From Kitasatospora sp. NBC_00240 (GTDB taxonomy: Bacteria; Actinomycetota; Actinomycetes; Streptomycetales; Streptomycetaceae), in assembly GCF_026342405.1 (NCBI RefSeq), contig NZ_JAPEMU010000002.1, forward strand, positions 62,001-126,000: a DNA stretch of 64,000 nt. The letters run 5' to 3'. Position 1 is the stretch's first letter. Each line of letters opens with the position of its first letter. Under the pieces are notes generated by a model. That model was not told where the DNA came from and did no database searches. It saw only the letters and a list, made by a program, of their open reading frames with translations. The position numbers and the translations under genes are program-made. This document shows positions 37,134 to 45,664 of the stretch, in pieces.

Positions 37134-40100
37134 TTGACCACGGTTGTGTTCCGTCGTCCCCTTCGCAGAACGGGACCGGCGAAGCCTGACGGGGAGATCG
37201 CGCTCCAGGAGCCTCCCGTCCTGCCGGAGAAGCAGGGCGGCGGGATGTCCGCGATGATGACCGTCCTACCGATGAGCATCTCCTCGGGCTGCATGATGCT
37301 GATGTTCGTCCAGCCCGGGGCGAAGGCGATCAGTTATGTGGCGTCCGGCGCGATGGCGCTGTCCATGCTGATGATGCTGTTCGGCCAGCTCGGCAACTCC
37401 GCGGGTGACCGCAAGCGTCGGTTGAAGGGTGCGCGGCGCGACTACCTGCGCTATCTCACGCAGTCGCGTCGGCAGGCCCGGCAGACCGCGCAGCGCCAGC
37501 GCGCCGCAGCAGCCTGGTTGCACCCGGACCCGGAGAGCCTGTGGACCGTGGCGATGAGTTCGCGGCTCTGGGAGCGTCGCATGACCCACGACGACTTCGG
37601 CGAGGTGCGGATAGGCACTGGTGAGCAGCGGCTCGCCTCCCGTCTCCAGTCGCCGCAGACCAAGCCGGTGGAGGATCTGGAGCCGCTGTGCGCCTCCGCG
37701 CTGAGGCGGTTCATCCGTGCGTACGCCATGGTGCCTGATCTGCCGGTGGCGATCTATCTCCGGGCCTTCGCCCGGGTGCTCGTGCGGGGTGACGAGGTGG
37801 TGCGGCGCGACATGGTGCGCGCCGTCGTGGCTCAGCTGGCGGCCCTGCACGCGCCGGACAATCTGCTTATCGCGGTGTGTGCGGATGCCGGGCGGCAGGC
37901 CGAGTGGGATTGGGTGAAGTGGTTGCCGCACGCGCTGGACGCGGCGGACCACGACGCCGCCGGGCAGGTCCGTCTGATCACCGACAACTACGAGGATCTG
38001 GAGCGGCTGCTCGGGGAGGAGTTCGCCGAGCGGGCCCGCTTCGATCCGTCGGCCGCCCCCCGGAAGGGTGAGCCCTATGTCGTGATCATCCTTGACGGGG
38101 TGCCCCTGCCGGCCGGTACGCGGATCGCCGAGGCCGGTGTGTGCAGCACCACCGTCCTGGACCTGGCGGATTCCCTGCACTGGAAGGCCGACCGGGTCAC
38201 CCTGCGGCTGAACGCCACCGCCGATGCCGTCGACATCGTCGACACGGACCGGACGGGGAAGGACGTCACCCGGCCGGTGGGCCGCCCCGACCGGCTGAGT
38301 GTCGGCCGGTGCCGGGCGCTGGCCCGGTTGATCGCGCCCTACCGGATGGGTACCTCGGTGGAGTCCGCCGACGCGCTGTCCGCCGACTTCGACCTCGCCA
38401 CCATGCTCGGGGTGAGCGACGCCCGAACGTTCGACTTCGACCGGTTCTGGGACTCACGACCTCTGCGGGACCGCCTCTGCGTGCCGATCGGCGTGAGCGA
38501 GGACGGCACCCCGGTACAGCTGGACATCAAGGAGTCCGCCCAGGGCGGCATGGGCCCGCACGGCATGCTGATCGGCGCGACCGGGTCCGGCAAGAGCGAG
38601 CTGCTCCGTACCCTGGTGCTCTCGCTCGCGGCGACGCACTCCTCCGAGGTCCTCAACTTCGTCCTGGTCGACTTCAAGGGCGGTGCGACCTTCGCCGGCC
38701 TGGACGGTCTGCCCCACACCGCTGCCCTGATCACCAACCTCGCGGACGAACTCCCCCTGGTCGACCGGATGCAGGACGCGCTGCAGGGCGAGCTGATGCG
38801 GCGCCAGGAGTACCTTCGCCGTACCGGGTACAGCTCCCTCTACGACCACGAGAAGGCCCGCCAGCAGGGCGCGACCCTGGACGCCATGCCGACGCTCTTC
38901 CTGGTCGTCGACGAGTTCAGCGAACTCCTCAGCATCAAGCGGGAGTTCATGGACCTCTTCGTCATGGTCGGCCGACTCGGCCGAAGCCTGGGAGTGCATC
39001 TGCTGCTGGCCTCGCAGCGGCTCGACGAGGGGCGTGTCCACGCGCTGGAGTCGCACCTGTCCTACCGGATCGGCCTGCGGACCTTCTCCGCGGCGGAGAG
39101 CCGCAGTGTGCTGGGGGTGGCGGACGCGTACCAGCTGCCCTCGGCGCCGGGCAACGGCTACCTCAAGTCCGACATGAACCTGGCCCGGTTCAAGGCCGCG
39201 TACGTGTCGGGGCCCTACCAGGTGCAGGAGCGGCGGCAACCGCAGGCGGTGCTGGAACGCCAGGTCGTGGAGTTCCAGTCGCAGTACCTGCCGCTGGAAG
39301 CCACGCAGTCCGTGGCGGCCGAGGCGGCGCCCGAGGTCGGCGAGGCGCCGCGGGAGGAGTCCGCGAGCCTCTTCGAGATCCTGCTCGACAGGCTGCGCAG
39401 CATCGGCCCCCCGGCCCGGCAGGTCTGGCTCCCGCCGCTCGCCGCACCCCCGAGCCTGGACCAGGTCATGCCGCCGCTGGCTCCGGACCCGGAGTTCGGG
39501 CTGACTCATGCCGACGGGCAGGGCCGGGGCTCCCTGACCGTGTCACTGGGTGTGGTCGACAAGCCGTTCGACGGCGTCCGCGAGCTGTTGACGGTCAACC
39601 TGGCGGGCGGCGCGGGACACGTCGGGATCGTGGGGGCGCCCCAGTGCGGCAAGAGCACGCTCGTCCGCACGCTGATCACCGCGCTCGCGCTCGCGCACAC
39701 CCCGCAGGAAGTGCAGTTCGCGTGCCTGGACTTCGGTGGCGGCACGCTGCGCAGTATCGCCGGCCTGCCGCACGTCTCGGGTATCGCCACCCGGATGGAC
39801 GCCGACCGGGGTGGGCGGATCCTGGCGGAGATCAGCCAGGTGGTCGCGGCGCGGGAGCAGCGCTTCGCGGAGTTCGGTGTCCAGTCGATGGCGGAGTACC
39901 GCAAGCTCCGGCGGGAGGGCCGGGTGCCGGAGGACAAGTGGGGGGACGTGTTCCTCGTCGTCGACGGCTGGTTCACCCTGCGCCAGGAGTTCGAGGCCTG
40001 GGAGCCCCTGATCACGGACCTGGCGAACCGCGGGCTGGGGTACGGAATCCATGTGGTGGTGACGGCCTCCCGGTGGTCGGAGATCCGGTCCTCCACCCGT

Positions 40101-41111
40101 GACCTCCTCGGGACCCGTCTGGAGCTGCACCTGGGCGACAGCATCGAGTCCGAGGTCGGCAGCCGGGCGGCCGCCCGGGTGCCCGCGCTTCCCGGCCGAG
40201 GCCTCACCTCCGCGGGTCTCCACTTCCTGGCAGCCCTGCCCAGGATCGACGGCTCGGGCAGCGTGGAGGACCTGTCCGAAGCGAGCGCCGCGCTGGTCGA
40301 GGAAGTGGCCCAGTGCTGGAGCGGACCGAGCGCCCCCGGCGTGCGGATGCTGCCCGACACGGTTCCGTTCCAGGTGCTTCCCCCGTCGTACGGCGACCTC
40401 GCCGTGCCGCTCGGCCTGGACGAGCACCGCCTTGAGCCGGTCTGGCACGATTTCGGCCAGCACCCGCACCTGATGCTGTTCGGCGACACCGAGTCCGGCA
40501 AGACCAATCTGCTGAGGCTGGTCGCGCAGGCCGTCGTCCGCCGATATCCGCCTCAGCAGGCCCGGATCATGGTCGCCGACTACCGGCGCGACCTGTACGA
40601 CTGGATTCCCGAGCAGACCCAGCTCGGCTACGCCGTCTCCGAGTCGGCGCTCGCCGACATGATCGCGTCCACGGCGAAGACCCTGCGAAGCCGGCTGCCC
40701 GGGCCTGACATCACCCCGGACCGCCTGAAACTGCGGGACTGGTGGACCGGCCCCAACCTGTTCATCCTGATCGACGACTACGAACTGGTGGGCGGCGGCA
40801 TGAACGGGCCGCTGGCTCCCCTGCTCGACCTCCTGCCGCAGGGTGCGGAGATCGGGTTGCACGTCGTGGTGGCCCGGTCCAGCTCCGGCGCGGGCCGCGC
40901 AATGATGGACCCCGTCCTTCGCCGCCTGTGGGAACTGGGCACACCCAGCCTGCTGATGTCGTGCAGCAAGGAGGAGGGCGTCTTCGTCGGCGACGCCAAG
41001 CCCAGGGTCCTTCCCCCGGGCCGCGCCCAGTTGGTCACCCGCAGGAAGCGGCCGCTGCTGGTGCAGACCGCTTTCGTCACGGCGTCCGACCGGGCGGTTC
41101 CTGCGCGGTAG
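37134..41111 (+). CDS. eccC: EccC, T7SS FtsK/SpoIIIE-type ATPase
   Basis: A 1,325-aa protein with two N-terminal TM segments (about residues 40-80) and three tandem ATPase domains. P-loops are GATGSGKS (481-488), GAPQCGKST (834-842) and GDTESGKT (1117-1124). Walker B of domain 1 is LFLVVDEFSEL with its catalytic Glu; domains 2 and 3 have VFLVVDGWF and FILIDDYEL, the usual weakening of the substrate-binding domains. Length and layout match single-chain EccC. TTG 37134 is chosen for its perfectly placed AAGGAGG and the family N-terminus MTTVVFRRP. It powers export and recognises YxxxD-bearing WXG100 dimers. It ends before a bidirectional hairpin. Confidence 0.95.
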   Translation: MTTVVFRRPLRRTGPAKPDGEIALQEPPVLPEKQGGGMSAMMTVLPMSISSGCMMLMFVQPGAKAISYVASGAMALSMLMMLFGQLGNSAGDRKRRLKGARRDYLRYLTQSRRQARQTAQRQRAAAAWLHPDPESLWTVAMSSRLWERRMTHDDFGEVRIGTGEQRLASRLQSPQTKPVEDLEPLCASALRRFIRAYAMVPDLPVAIYLRAFARVLVRGDEVVRRDMVRAVVAQLAALHAPDNLLIAVCADAGRQAEWDWVKWLPHALDAADHDAAGQVRLITDNYEDLERLLGEEFAERARFDPSAAPRKGEPYVVIILDGVPLPAGTRIAEAGVCSTTVLDLADSLHWKADRVTLRLNATADAVDIVDTDRTGKDVTRPVGRPDRLSVGRCRALARLIAPYRMGTSVESADALSADFDLATMLGVSDARTFDFDRFWDSRPLRDRLCVPIGVSEDGTPVQLDIKESAQGGMGPHGMLIGATGSGKSELLRTLVLSLAATHSSEVLNFVLVDFKGGATFAGLDGLPHTAALITNLADELPLVDRMQDALQGELMRRQEYLRRTGYSSLYDHEKARQQGATLDAMPTLFLVVDEFSELLSIKREFMDLFVMVGRLGRSLGVHLLLASQRLDEGRVHALESHLSYRIGLRTFSAAESRSVLGVADAYQLPSAPGNGYLKSDMNLARFKAAYVSGPYQVQERRQPQAVLERQVVEFQSQYLPLEATQSVAAEAAPEVGEAPREESASLFEILLDRLRSIGPPARQVWLPPLAAPPSLDQVMPPLAPDPEFGLTHADGQGRGSLTVSLGVVDKPFDGVRELLTVNLAGGAGHVGIVGAPQCGKSTLVRTLITALALAHTPQEVQFACLDFGGGTLRSIAGLPHVSGIATRMDADRGGRILAEISQVVAAREQRFAEFGVQSMAEYRKLRREGRVPEDKWGDVFLVVDGWFTLRQEFEAWEPLITDLANRGLGYGIHVVVTASRWSEIRSSTRDLLGTRLELHLGDSIESEVGSRAAARVPALPGRGLTSAGLHFLAALPRIDGSGSVEDLSEASAALVEEVAQCWSGPSAPGVRMLPDTVPFQVLPPSYGDLAVPLGLDEHRLEPVWHDFGQHPHLMLFGDTESGKTNLLRLVAQAVVRRYPPQQARIMVADYRRDLYDWIPEQTQLGYAVSESALADMIASTAKTLRSRLPGPDITPDRLKLRDWWTGPNLFILIDDYELVGGGMNGPLAPLLDLLPQGAEIGLHVVVARSSSGAGRAMMDPVLRRLWELGTPSLLMSCSKEEGVFVGDAKPRVLPPGRAQLVTRRKRPLLVQTAFVTASDRAVPAR

Positions 41112-41134
41112 CCCCAACCAGGGGGCGTGTCGAA

Positions 41135-41164
41135 ACGGCCCGCCGGGGAAACCCGGCGGGCCGT
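41135..41164. terminator. Bidirectional terminator between eccC and the M20 peptidase gene
   Basis: A perfect 13-bp stem, acggcccgccggg and cccggcgggccgt, around a GAAA loop, lies 23 bases after the eccC stop and 17 bases after the convergent M20 stop. It has no U-tract, as is common in Streptomyces. Confidence 0.85.
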
Positions 41165-42270
41165 CACGCCGTTCATGACCTCTACAGAATCGGATTCGGC
41201 TCAGTGCCGACCGTGCGCAGTGTGGCGAGCATCAGTGCCCGGGTGACGGCGACGACTTCGCTGACACGGACCTGTTCCTGCGGACTGTGGGCGAGGCGTA
41301 CATCGCCGGGGCCGTACTGCAGCGTGGGGATGCCCGCTCCGGAATACAGCCGTAGGTCGCTGCCGTAGGGGGCGCCGCGCTCGGGCGGCCGCGGGCCGCC
41401 GGTGGCGTCGGCGTGGGCGGCGCCGAGCAAGGCGGCAAGCGGGTGCCCGGCCGGCAGCCGTCCGCTGGCGAACTGGCCGCCGGGCCACGTCACCGTGGCG
41501 GGCCGGGCGCACAGCCACGGGTCCCTCGCGCAGGCTTCGGCCACGCACGCCTCCAGTTCGGTACGTGCCTGGGCCGGATCCTCGCCCAGGCGGACGCCCA
41601 GTCTTCCCTCGGCCACCAGGAGGTCGGGCACACTGCTGGCCCAGTCGCCGGCCCGGACGGTGCCGACGGACAGTGGATTAGGGATGGGGTATTCGGACAG
41701 GAGCGGGTCGGCACCGGTGTTACGGCGGGCTTCCAGACGGGCAAACGCACGATGGATGGGCAGGTAGGCATCGATGGCACTCACTCCCACGTACCTGGTG
41801 CTCCCGTGAGCGGCCAAGCCGGCTACTTCGATGCGGAAGGTCGGGGCTCCGGCATTCGCGGTCATGAGCGCACCACCGGTCGGTTCGGTGATGACGCAGG
41901 CGTCACCGGTGTGGCCACGTTCGAGGGTGCCGAACGCCCCGAGCCCTCCGTCCTCCTCGCTGACGACGAAGTGGGCGGACACCCGGCCGTGCAGCCTCGC
42001 ACCCGCCTTACGTACGGCGGCCAGGGCGGCGAGGACCGCCACCACGCCGGCCTTCGCGTCGCAGGCCCCTCTGGCGTGCACCACCTCTCCGCTGACCCGC
42101 GGGCGGAACGGATCACCCTCCCACTGCGCCAGGTCCCCGGGCGGGACGACGTCGACATGGCTCTGGAGAATCAGCGACGGCCCGTCGCCCGGCTGCCGCG
42201 TCTCGCCCACCAGGCCCCACGCCTCCGTGCGCGGAGCCTCGCCGCCTGGAAAACGGGGGTGCGCGCGCGC

Positions 42271-42450
42271 AGCTCCTGCAGGTTCGTGACTCCTCCCCCG
42301 GTTGAAGCTGGGGGCTTCTCGCTAGCCCTGGCGGGCGCTGCGACGGACCAGCCCGGCCCGTAGAACGTTGATGGCTCCCACCGTGTCGGCGTGCGCGGTG
42401 TGGCCGCATGCCGTGCAGTGGAACTTCTCCTGTGTGGGCCGGTTCTCCTT
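42271..42450 (-). ncRNA. Predicted omega (reRNA) guide RNA of the TnpB element
   Basis: In IS200/IS605 elements the guide RNA spans the 3' end of tnpB and the right end, and its 3' guide is flanking DNA. Here the hairpin GAAGCCCCC/GGGGG (about 42291-42319) precedes the element end at 42287. The adjoining 16 bases on the minus strand, starting CGAACCTGCAGG, would be the guide. The 5' boundary is a guess from related systems. Confidence 0.45.
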
Positions 42451-43652
42451 GGCGGTGTGCCCGCATTCGGGGCAGCGTCGGGAGGTGTTGCGGGGGTCCA
42501 CGGCGATCACTTCCCGACCGGCGCTTTCAGCCTTGCTGGTGAGGATCGTGAGGAACACCCCCCAACCGGCATCCATGATCCAGCGGTTGAGTCCGGCCTT
42601 CGCCGCCGCCCCGTTGGGCAGGAAGGAGCCCGGCGTCGCGGGGTCGGGCCTGGGTGCGGGGGTCTTGCTCATGTTTCGGATCTTGAGGTCTTCGTGCGCG
42701 ATGACGTCGTGTGCACGCACCAGGGTGAGGGCGGTCTTGTGGGCGTGGTCGAGCCGCCGGCGTCGCACCTTGCGGTGCAGATCTCCGACCTTGGCCACGG
42801 CCTTCCTTCGCCGGTTGCTGTGCCGCTTGCACCGGGACACGGCCCGCTGCGCGGCTTCGAGCTTGGCGGCGGCGGTGCGGGCGTGGCGCGGGTTGGGCAC
42901 GAAATCGCCGCCCGAGTCGGCGAGGAAGTTGGCTATGCCCAGGTCGATGCCGACCATGCTGCCGGTCGCGGGCAGCGGCTCGGGCTGATCCTGCTCGGTG
43001 GTGAGCACGACGAACCACTGACGGCCCTCGCGCTTCACCGAGACGGTCTTGACCCTGCCGGCCACCGGCCGGTGCTGATTGACCTTGACGTGCCCCACGC
43101 CCTGGAACCGCACCCGTGTCTGCGGATCATGCGGAGTGGCATCCCACCGGCAGCCGTCCCCGTCCTTCGGGAACTCCACCGTGTCGAACCAGCTCTGCCC
43201 GCGAAAACGCGGGTAGCCAGGCGTCTCGCCGGACTTGACCCGCCGGAAGAACGCCGCGAATGCCTTGTCCAGGCGGCGCAGCGTCGCCTGCTGCGAGCTG
43301 AACGACCAGCGGCCCTGACGCTCCGGGTCGAACGCCCGGATCTCCTTGAGCTGCGCCGACTGCATCCCGTACTTGACCGAGGTCTTCGACGGGTGACGGT
43401 AGGCGTCACGCCGTTCCTGTAACGCCCCGTTGTACAGCGAGCAGTGGTCCCGCAGCATCTCGCCGAGCGCCTGCGTCTGACCCACGGTGGGCCGCATGAG
43501 AAACTTGTACGCACGAATCATCCGCCCACCCCCTCGGTCGATGCGCTCAACATAGCGGAGGGCACTGACAACGCAGAGGACTCCGGCACTGCGCACCTCC
43601 GTTCCAGGGATCGCATTCCCGCCCGGCCTGAAGGCCGGGATTCCCTGCGAAG
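42287..43652 (-). mobile_element. tnpB-only IS200/IS605-type (IS1341-like) element inserted in the M20 gene
   Basis: The left end (43652) directly follows TTGAT on the minus strand (43653-43657), the same target pentamer known for ISDra2. It begins with sub-terminal palindromic ggccttcaggcc. The right end carries the GAAGCCCCC...GGGGGAGGAGTCA hairpin after the tnpB stop and ends at 42287. I placed the right end at the only base that restores the M20 frame. There are no target duplication and no terminal inverted repeats, as expected for this superfamily. No tnpA is present, so the element must be moved in trans or be immobile. Confidence 0.82.
42322..43521 (-). CDS. tnpB: TnpB, RNA-guided RuvC-type nuclease
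   Basis: A 399-aa protein from ATG 43521 (MIRAYKFLMRPT, the classic TnpB opening); a longer in-frame start adds 25 atypical residues. The RuvC acidic triad is intact: Asp 193 in GIDLGIANF, Glu 277 in HEDLKIRNM and Asp 379 in HADTVGAINVL. The zinc finger CPECGH...HCTACGH lies between the last two. Length is normal for TnpB. TnpB proteins use a right-end-derived RNA to cut DNA next to the target motif and so favour element retention. The protein looks fully functional although the cognate transposase gene is absent. Confidence 0.95.
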   Translation of the reverse strand: MIRAYKFLMRPTVGQTQALGEMLRDHCSLYNGALQERRDAYRHPSKTSVKYGMQSAQLKEIRAFDPERQGRWSFSSQQATLRRLDKAFAAFFRRVKSGETPGYPRFRGQSWFDTVEFPKDGDGCRWDATPHDPQTRVRFQGVGHVKVNQHRPVAGRVKTVSVKREGRQWFVVLTTEQDQPEPLPATGSMVGIDLGIANFLADSGGDFVPNPRHARTAAAKLEAAQRAVSRCKRHSNRRRKAVAKVGDLHRKVRRRRLDHAHKTALTLVRAHDVIAHEDLKIRNMSKTPAPRPDPATPGSFLPNGAAAKAGLNRWIMDAGWGVFLTILTSKAESAGREVIAVDPRNTSRRCPECGHTAKENRPTQEKFHCTACGHTAHADTVGAINVLRAGLVRRSARQG

Positions 43653-44029
43653 ATCAAAGGATGGGCATCGAGGTCCAGCCGCTCCAGGTGCCGGGCCAGG
43701 ACGTGCTGCAGATCGGACTCCGCCGCGCTCCCCGTCAGGCTGGGAACAGTGAGAAGTTCCGGCAGATCGCGGGCGATGGCCGCTTCGTCCACCGCGGCCA
43801 GGGCGGAGCTTCCACATTGCTCAGGTGTGCCGTCAACGAAACACAGCTCCCAACGGGTGACATCAGGAAAAGCCGGAGACTTCGGTTGCGGCGGCACCGC
43901 AGATAATCGCCGTTTGCTGCTGTCCACCGCTGTTCTCTTGCAGTGTTTCCGGGCGGCCCGGTGCGCCCCTTTTCAGGGTGGCCACCGATCGGGTGACGCG
44001 GCGCCAGTCGTGCAGAACGCGAACCAGTA

Positions 44030-44085
44030 GGGCCCTTGTGGTGTCGAGAGGTTTTCACACCTCGACTCAGCACCCCAAGGGCCCC
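44030..44085. repeat. Imperfect long hairpin in the gap between the M20 remnant and the binding-protein gene
   Basis: gggcccttgtggtg-tcgag pairs with ctcgac-tcag-caccccaagggccc, with one mismatch and a four-base bulge. It lies in the 43793-44140 gap, which otherwise shows no supported gene. It may be a terminator or the remnant of a small mobile repeat. Confidence 0.5.
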
Positions 44086-44106
44086 GTGGGTCACCTGTCC
44101 CGTGCG

Positions 44107-44122
44107 CTCCCCGCACGGGGAG
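44107..44122 (-). terminator. Short hairpin after the binding-protein gene
   Basis: Perfect 7-bp stem ctccccg/cggggag with a 2-base loop, 19 bases beyond the stop at 44141. It probably terminates the lipoprotein transcript, possibly together with the longer hairpin beyond it. Confidence 0.5.
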
Positions 44123-44140
44123 TAGCAGCCTTGCAGAGGC

Positions 44141-45427
44141 TCAGTGGCCGGCCCAGCGCCCGGAGGAGACCAGCGTCGTCCACTTGCCGTTCTCGACCTT
44201 GTACAGCGAGATGGACTGGTTGTAGTTGTCCCCGAACTTGTCGAACGAGACCTCTCCGGTGACGCCGAAGAAGGTGACCTCCTGCAGAGCGGACGTCACG
44301 GCTTTCCGCAGGTCCTGGTCGGGGAGCGCGCCGTCGTTCTTGGTCACCACGCTCCCGACGGCCAGCATCAGTGCCCAGGCCGAGTCGTAGGCGTAGGGGC
44401 CGAAGGGCCCGTGCGGCACGGTGTAGCTGGCCGCGGTGTACGCGTCCACGTAGGCGTAGGCGGACGCGAGGTTGTCGATCGCGATGCCGGCGGAGGTGGC
44501 GAGGGTCCCTTCGGCTGCTTTCGCCCCCGCCAGGTGCAGGTACTCCTCGCTGTGCATGGCGTCGCCCCCTGCCACGGGTATCCGTACTCCGGCCGCTGCC
44601 AGCTGGGCGGTGAGCCGTCCGGCCTCCGGTGACTCTCCGCCGTAGTAGACCAGTTGGGCTTTGGAGGACTTGATCTGCTCGACCAGCGTGGTGAAGTCGG
44701 TGGCCCCCGGCTCCACGGTCTTGCGAAGCAGCACCGTGCCACCGGTGTACTCGAACTCGCCGGCGAACTCGTCCGCCAGGCTCTTCCCGTAGGCCTTCGT
44801 GTCACTGATCACGGCGGCGTTCGCCACCTGCATGCTCTGGCGTAGGAGGTCCGCGAGATAGGGGCCCTGGATCGCGTCGGTGGTGACGGTGCGGAAGTAG
44901 GTTCCGTAGGGACGGTTCTTCCCCTTGCCGCGGTAGTCAGGGCCCCAGGTGAGCGCTGGCAGGGTGTTGGACGGAGAGACCTGTGCTAGGCCGGCCTCCG
45001 CGAGTACCGGGCTCATCTCCAGGGCAACCGACGAGCTGTAGGGGCCGACAACGCCGAGCACGGCGGGATTCGCGGCGAGGGCCGCCGCGTTGGCCTTCGC
45101 ACGGGCGGGGTCTCCGGCGTCGTCCCTGGGGTCGAGTTCGAACCGGACTCCTGGTACCAGGTGCTTCTCGTTCGCCTTGGCGACGGCCAGCTCGATGGAG
45201 TTCTTGATGCTGAGGCCGGCCTCGGCGAGGTCACCTGACAGCGGGGCGTCAAGTCCGATGGTGACTGTCTTGGTCGGGTGCGGGTCGTCACCGAACACGG
45301 AGCAACCGGTCAGCAGGACCGAGACTGCGGCGAGCACGGACAGGCGACGCACGGCACCGAAGCTGCGGTGGCCGCGACCGGGACGGCTGGACTGTTCCGG
45401 ACGATTGGGCTGATGACCGAGCGGCAT
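44141..45427 (-). CDS. Branched-chain amino-acid-type ABC substrate-binding lipoprotein (orphan)
   Basis: 428 aa from ATG 45427, preceded by GGGGAGAG. The signal peptide ends in a lipobox LLTGC, so it is membrane-anchored outside the cell. The mature part is a type I periplasmic-binding (Leu/Ile/Val) fold: VTIGLDAPLSGDLAEAGLSI, GVVGPYSSSVALEMSP, YFRTVTTDAIQGPYLADLL, AQLVYYGGESPEAG. No permease or ATPase genes adjoin it, so it must use a transporter encoded elsewhere, conceivably the Liv system at 51346-56693. The next gene upstream is an amino-acid permease, separated by a strong hairpin. The ligand cannot be read from sequence. Confidence 0.88.
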   Translation of the reverse strand: MPLGHQPNRPEQSSRPGRGHRSFGAVRRLSVLAAVSVLLTGCSVFGDDPHPTKTVTIGLDAPLSGDLAEAGLSIKNSIELAVAKANEKHLVPGVRFELDPRDDAGDPARAKANAAALAANPAVLGVVGPYSSSVALEMSPVLAEAGLAQVSPSNTLPALTWGPDYRGKGKNRPYGTYFRTVTTDAIQGPYLADLLRQSMQVANAAVISDTKAYGKSLADEFAGEFEYTGGTVLLRKTVEPGATDFTTLVEQIKSSKAQLVYYGGESPEAGRLTAQLAAAGVRIPVAGGDAMHSEEYLHLAGAKAAEGTLATSAGIAIDNLASAYAYVDAYTAASYTVPHGPFGPYAYDSAWALMLAVGSVVTKNDGALPDQDLRKAVTSALQEVTFFGVTGEVSFDKFGDNYNQSISLYKVENGKWTTLVSSGRWAGH

Positions 45428-45592
45428 GGCAGTGACTCTCCCCAATGAGATACGGCCGGTGGCTGCGCGGAGGTTCGCGAGCGCACCGACGCATGGGAGG
45501 GAACGCCAGACCTACCGCATTTCGGTTGTTGTCCGGTCGGCCGCCACCAGGTAGGGAGCGGCCGCGGGGTGCTCGGGTTCACAGTGCGGTCC

Positions 45593-45631
45593 GCGGTCTG
45601 CGGCCGACCGGTTCGGTCGGCCGCAGACCGC
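45593..45631 (-). terminator. Strong hairpin after the amino-acid permease gene
   Basis: A perfect 18-bp stem (gcggtctgcggccgaccg with its complement) closes on a 3-base loop, about 34 bases beyond the permease stop. It separates the permease transcript from the lipoprotein gene that follows on the same strand. Confidence 0.85.
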
Positions 45632-45664
45632 AGTGGTTCACCCGGAGGGCCGGGCTCGCACGGA

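Larger units (their letters stand above)
41182..43792 (-). pseudogene. M20-family metallopeptidase gene split by a tnpB element
   Basis: The 3' part (41182-42286) encodes the catalytic core. Metal-binding motifs are LILQSHVDVVPPGD, ARGACDAKAGVV and FVVSEEDGGLG, with a HGSTRYVGVSA dimerisation-domain segment, as in the ArgE/DapE/carboxypeptidase M20 family. The 5' part (43653-43792) encodes AVDEAAIARDLPELLTVPSL ... RHLERLDLDAHPL. Removing 42287-43652 joins the parts in frame as ...DAHPLIEPAGAARAHPRFPGGEAPR..., with the spacing expected for the family. The start at GTG 43792 is uncertain. As it stands the first part ends within the element, so the enzyme is probably inactive unless the 3' part is translated alone from GTG 42210. 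Confidence 0.85.

Noticed and set aside
37134..37189. GTG 37127 as an alternative start overlapping eccC
   Set aside because: That frame ends after about 20 codons, while TTG 37134 has an ideally placed AAGGAGG and the EccC N-terminal sequence.
38141..40102. 653-codon + strand frame inside eccC
   Set aside because: It overlaps eccC in another frame with Arg/Gly/Ala-rich composition and no motif.
42391..43422. + strand frame opposite tnpB
   Set aside because: Antisense to a fully convincing TnpB with intact RuvC and zinc-finger motifs.
43735..44094. Possible small gene upstream of the M20 remnant
   Set aside because: It overlaps the M20 5' fragment in another frame, has no ribosome-binding site worth noting, and crosses a large hairpin.
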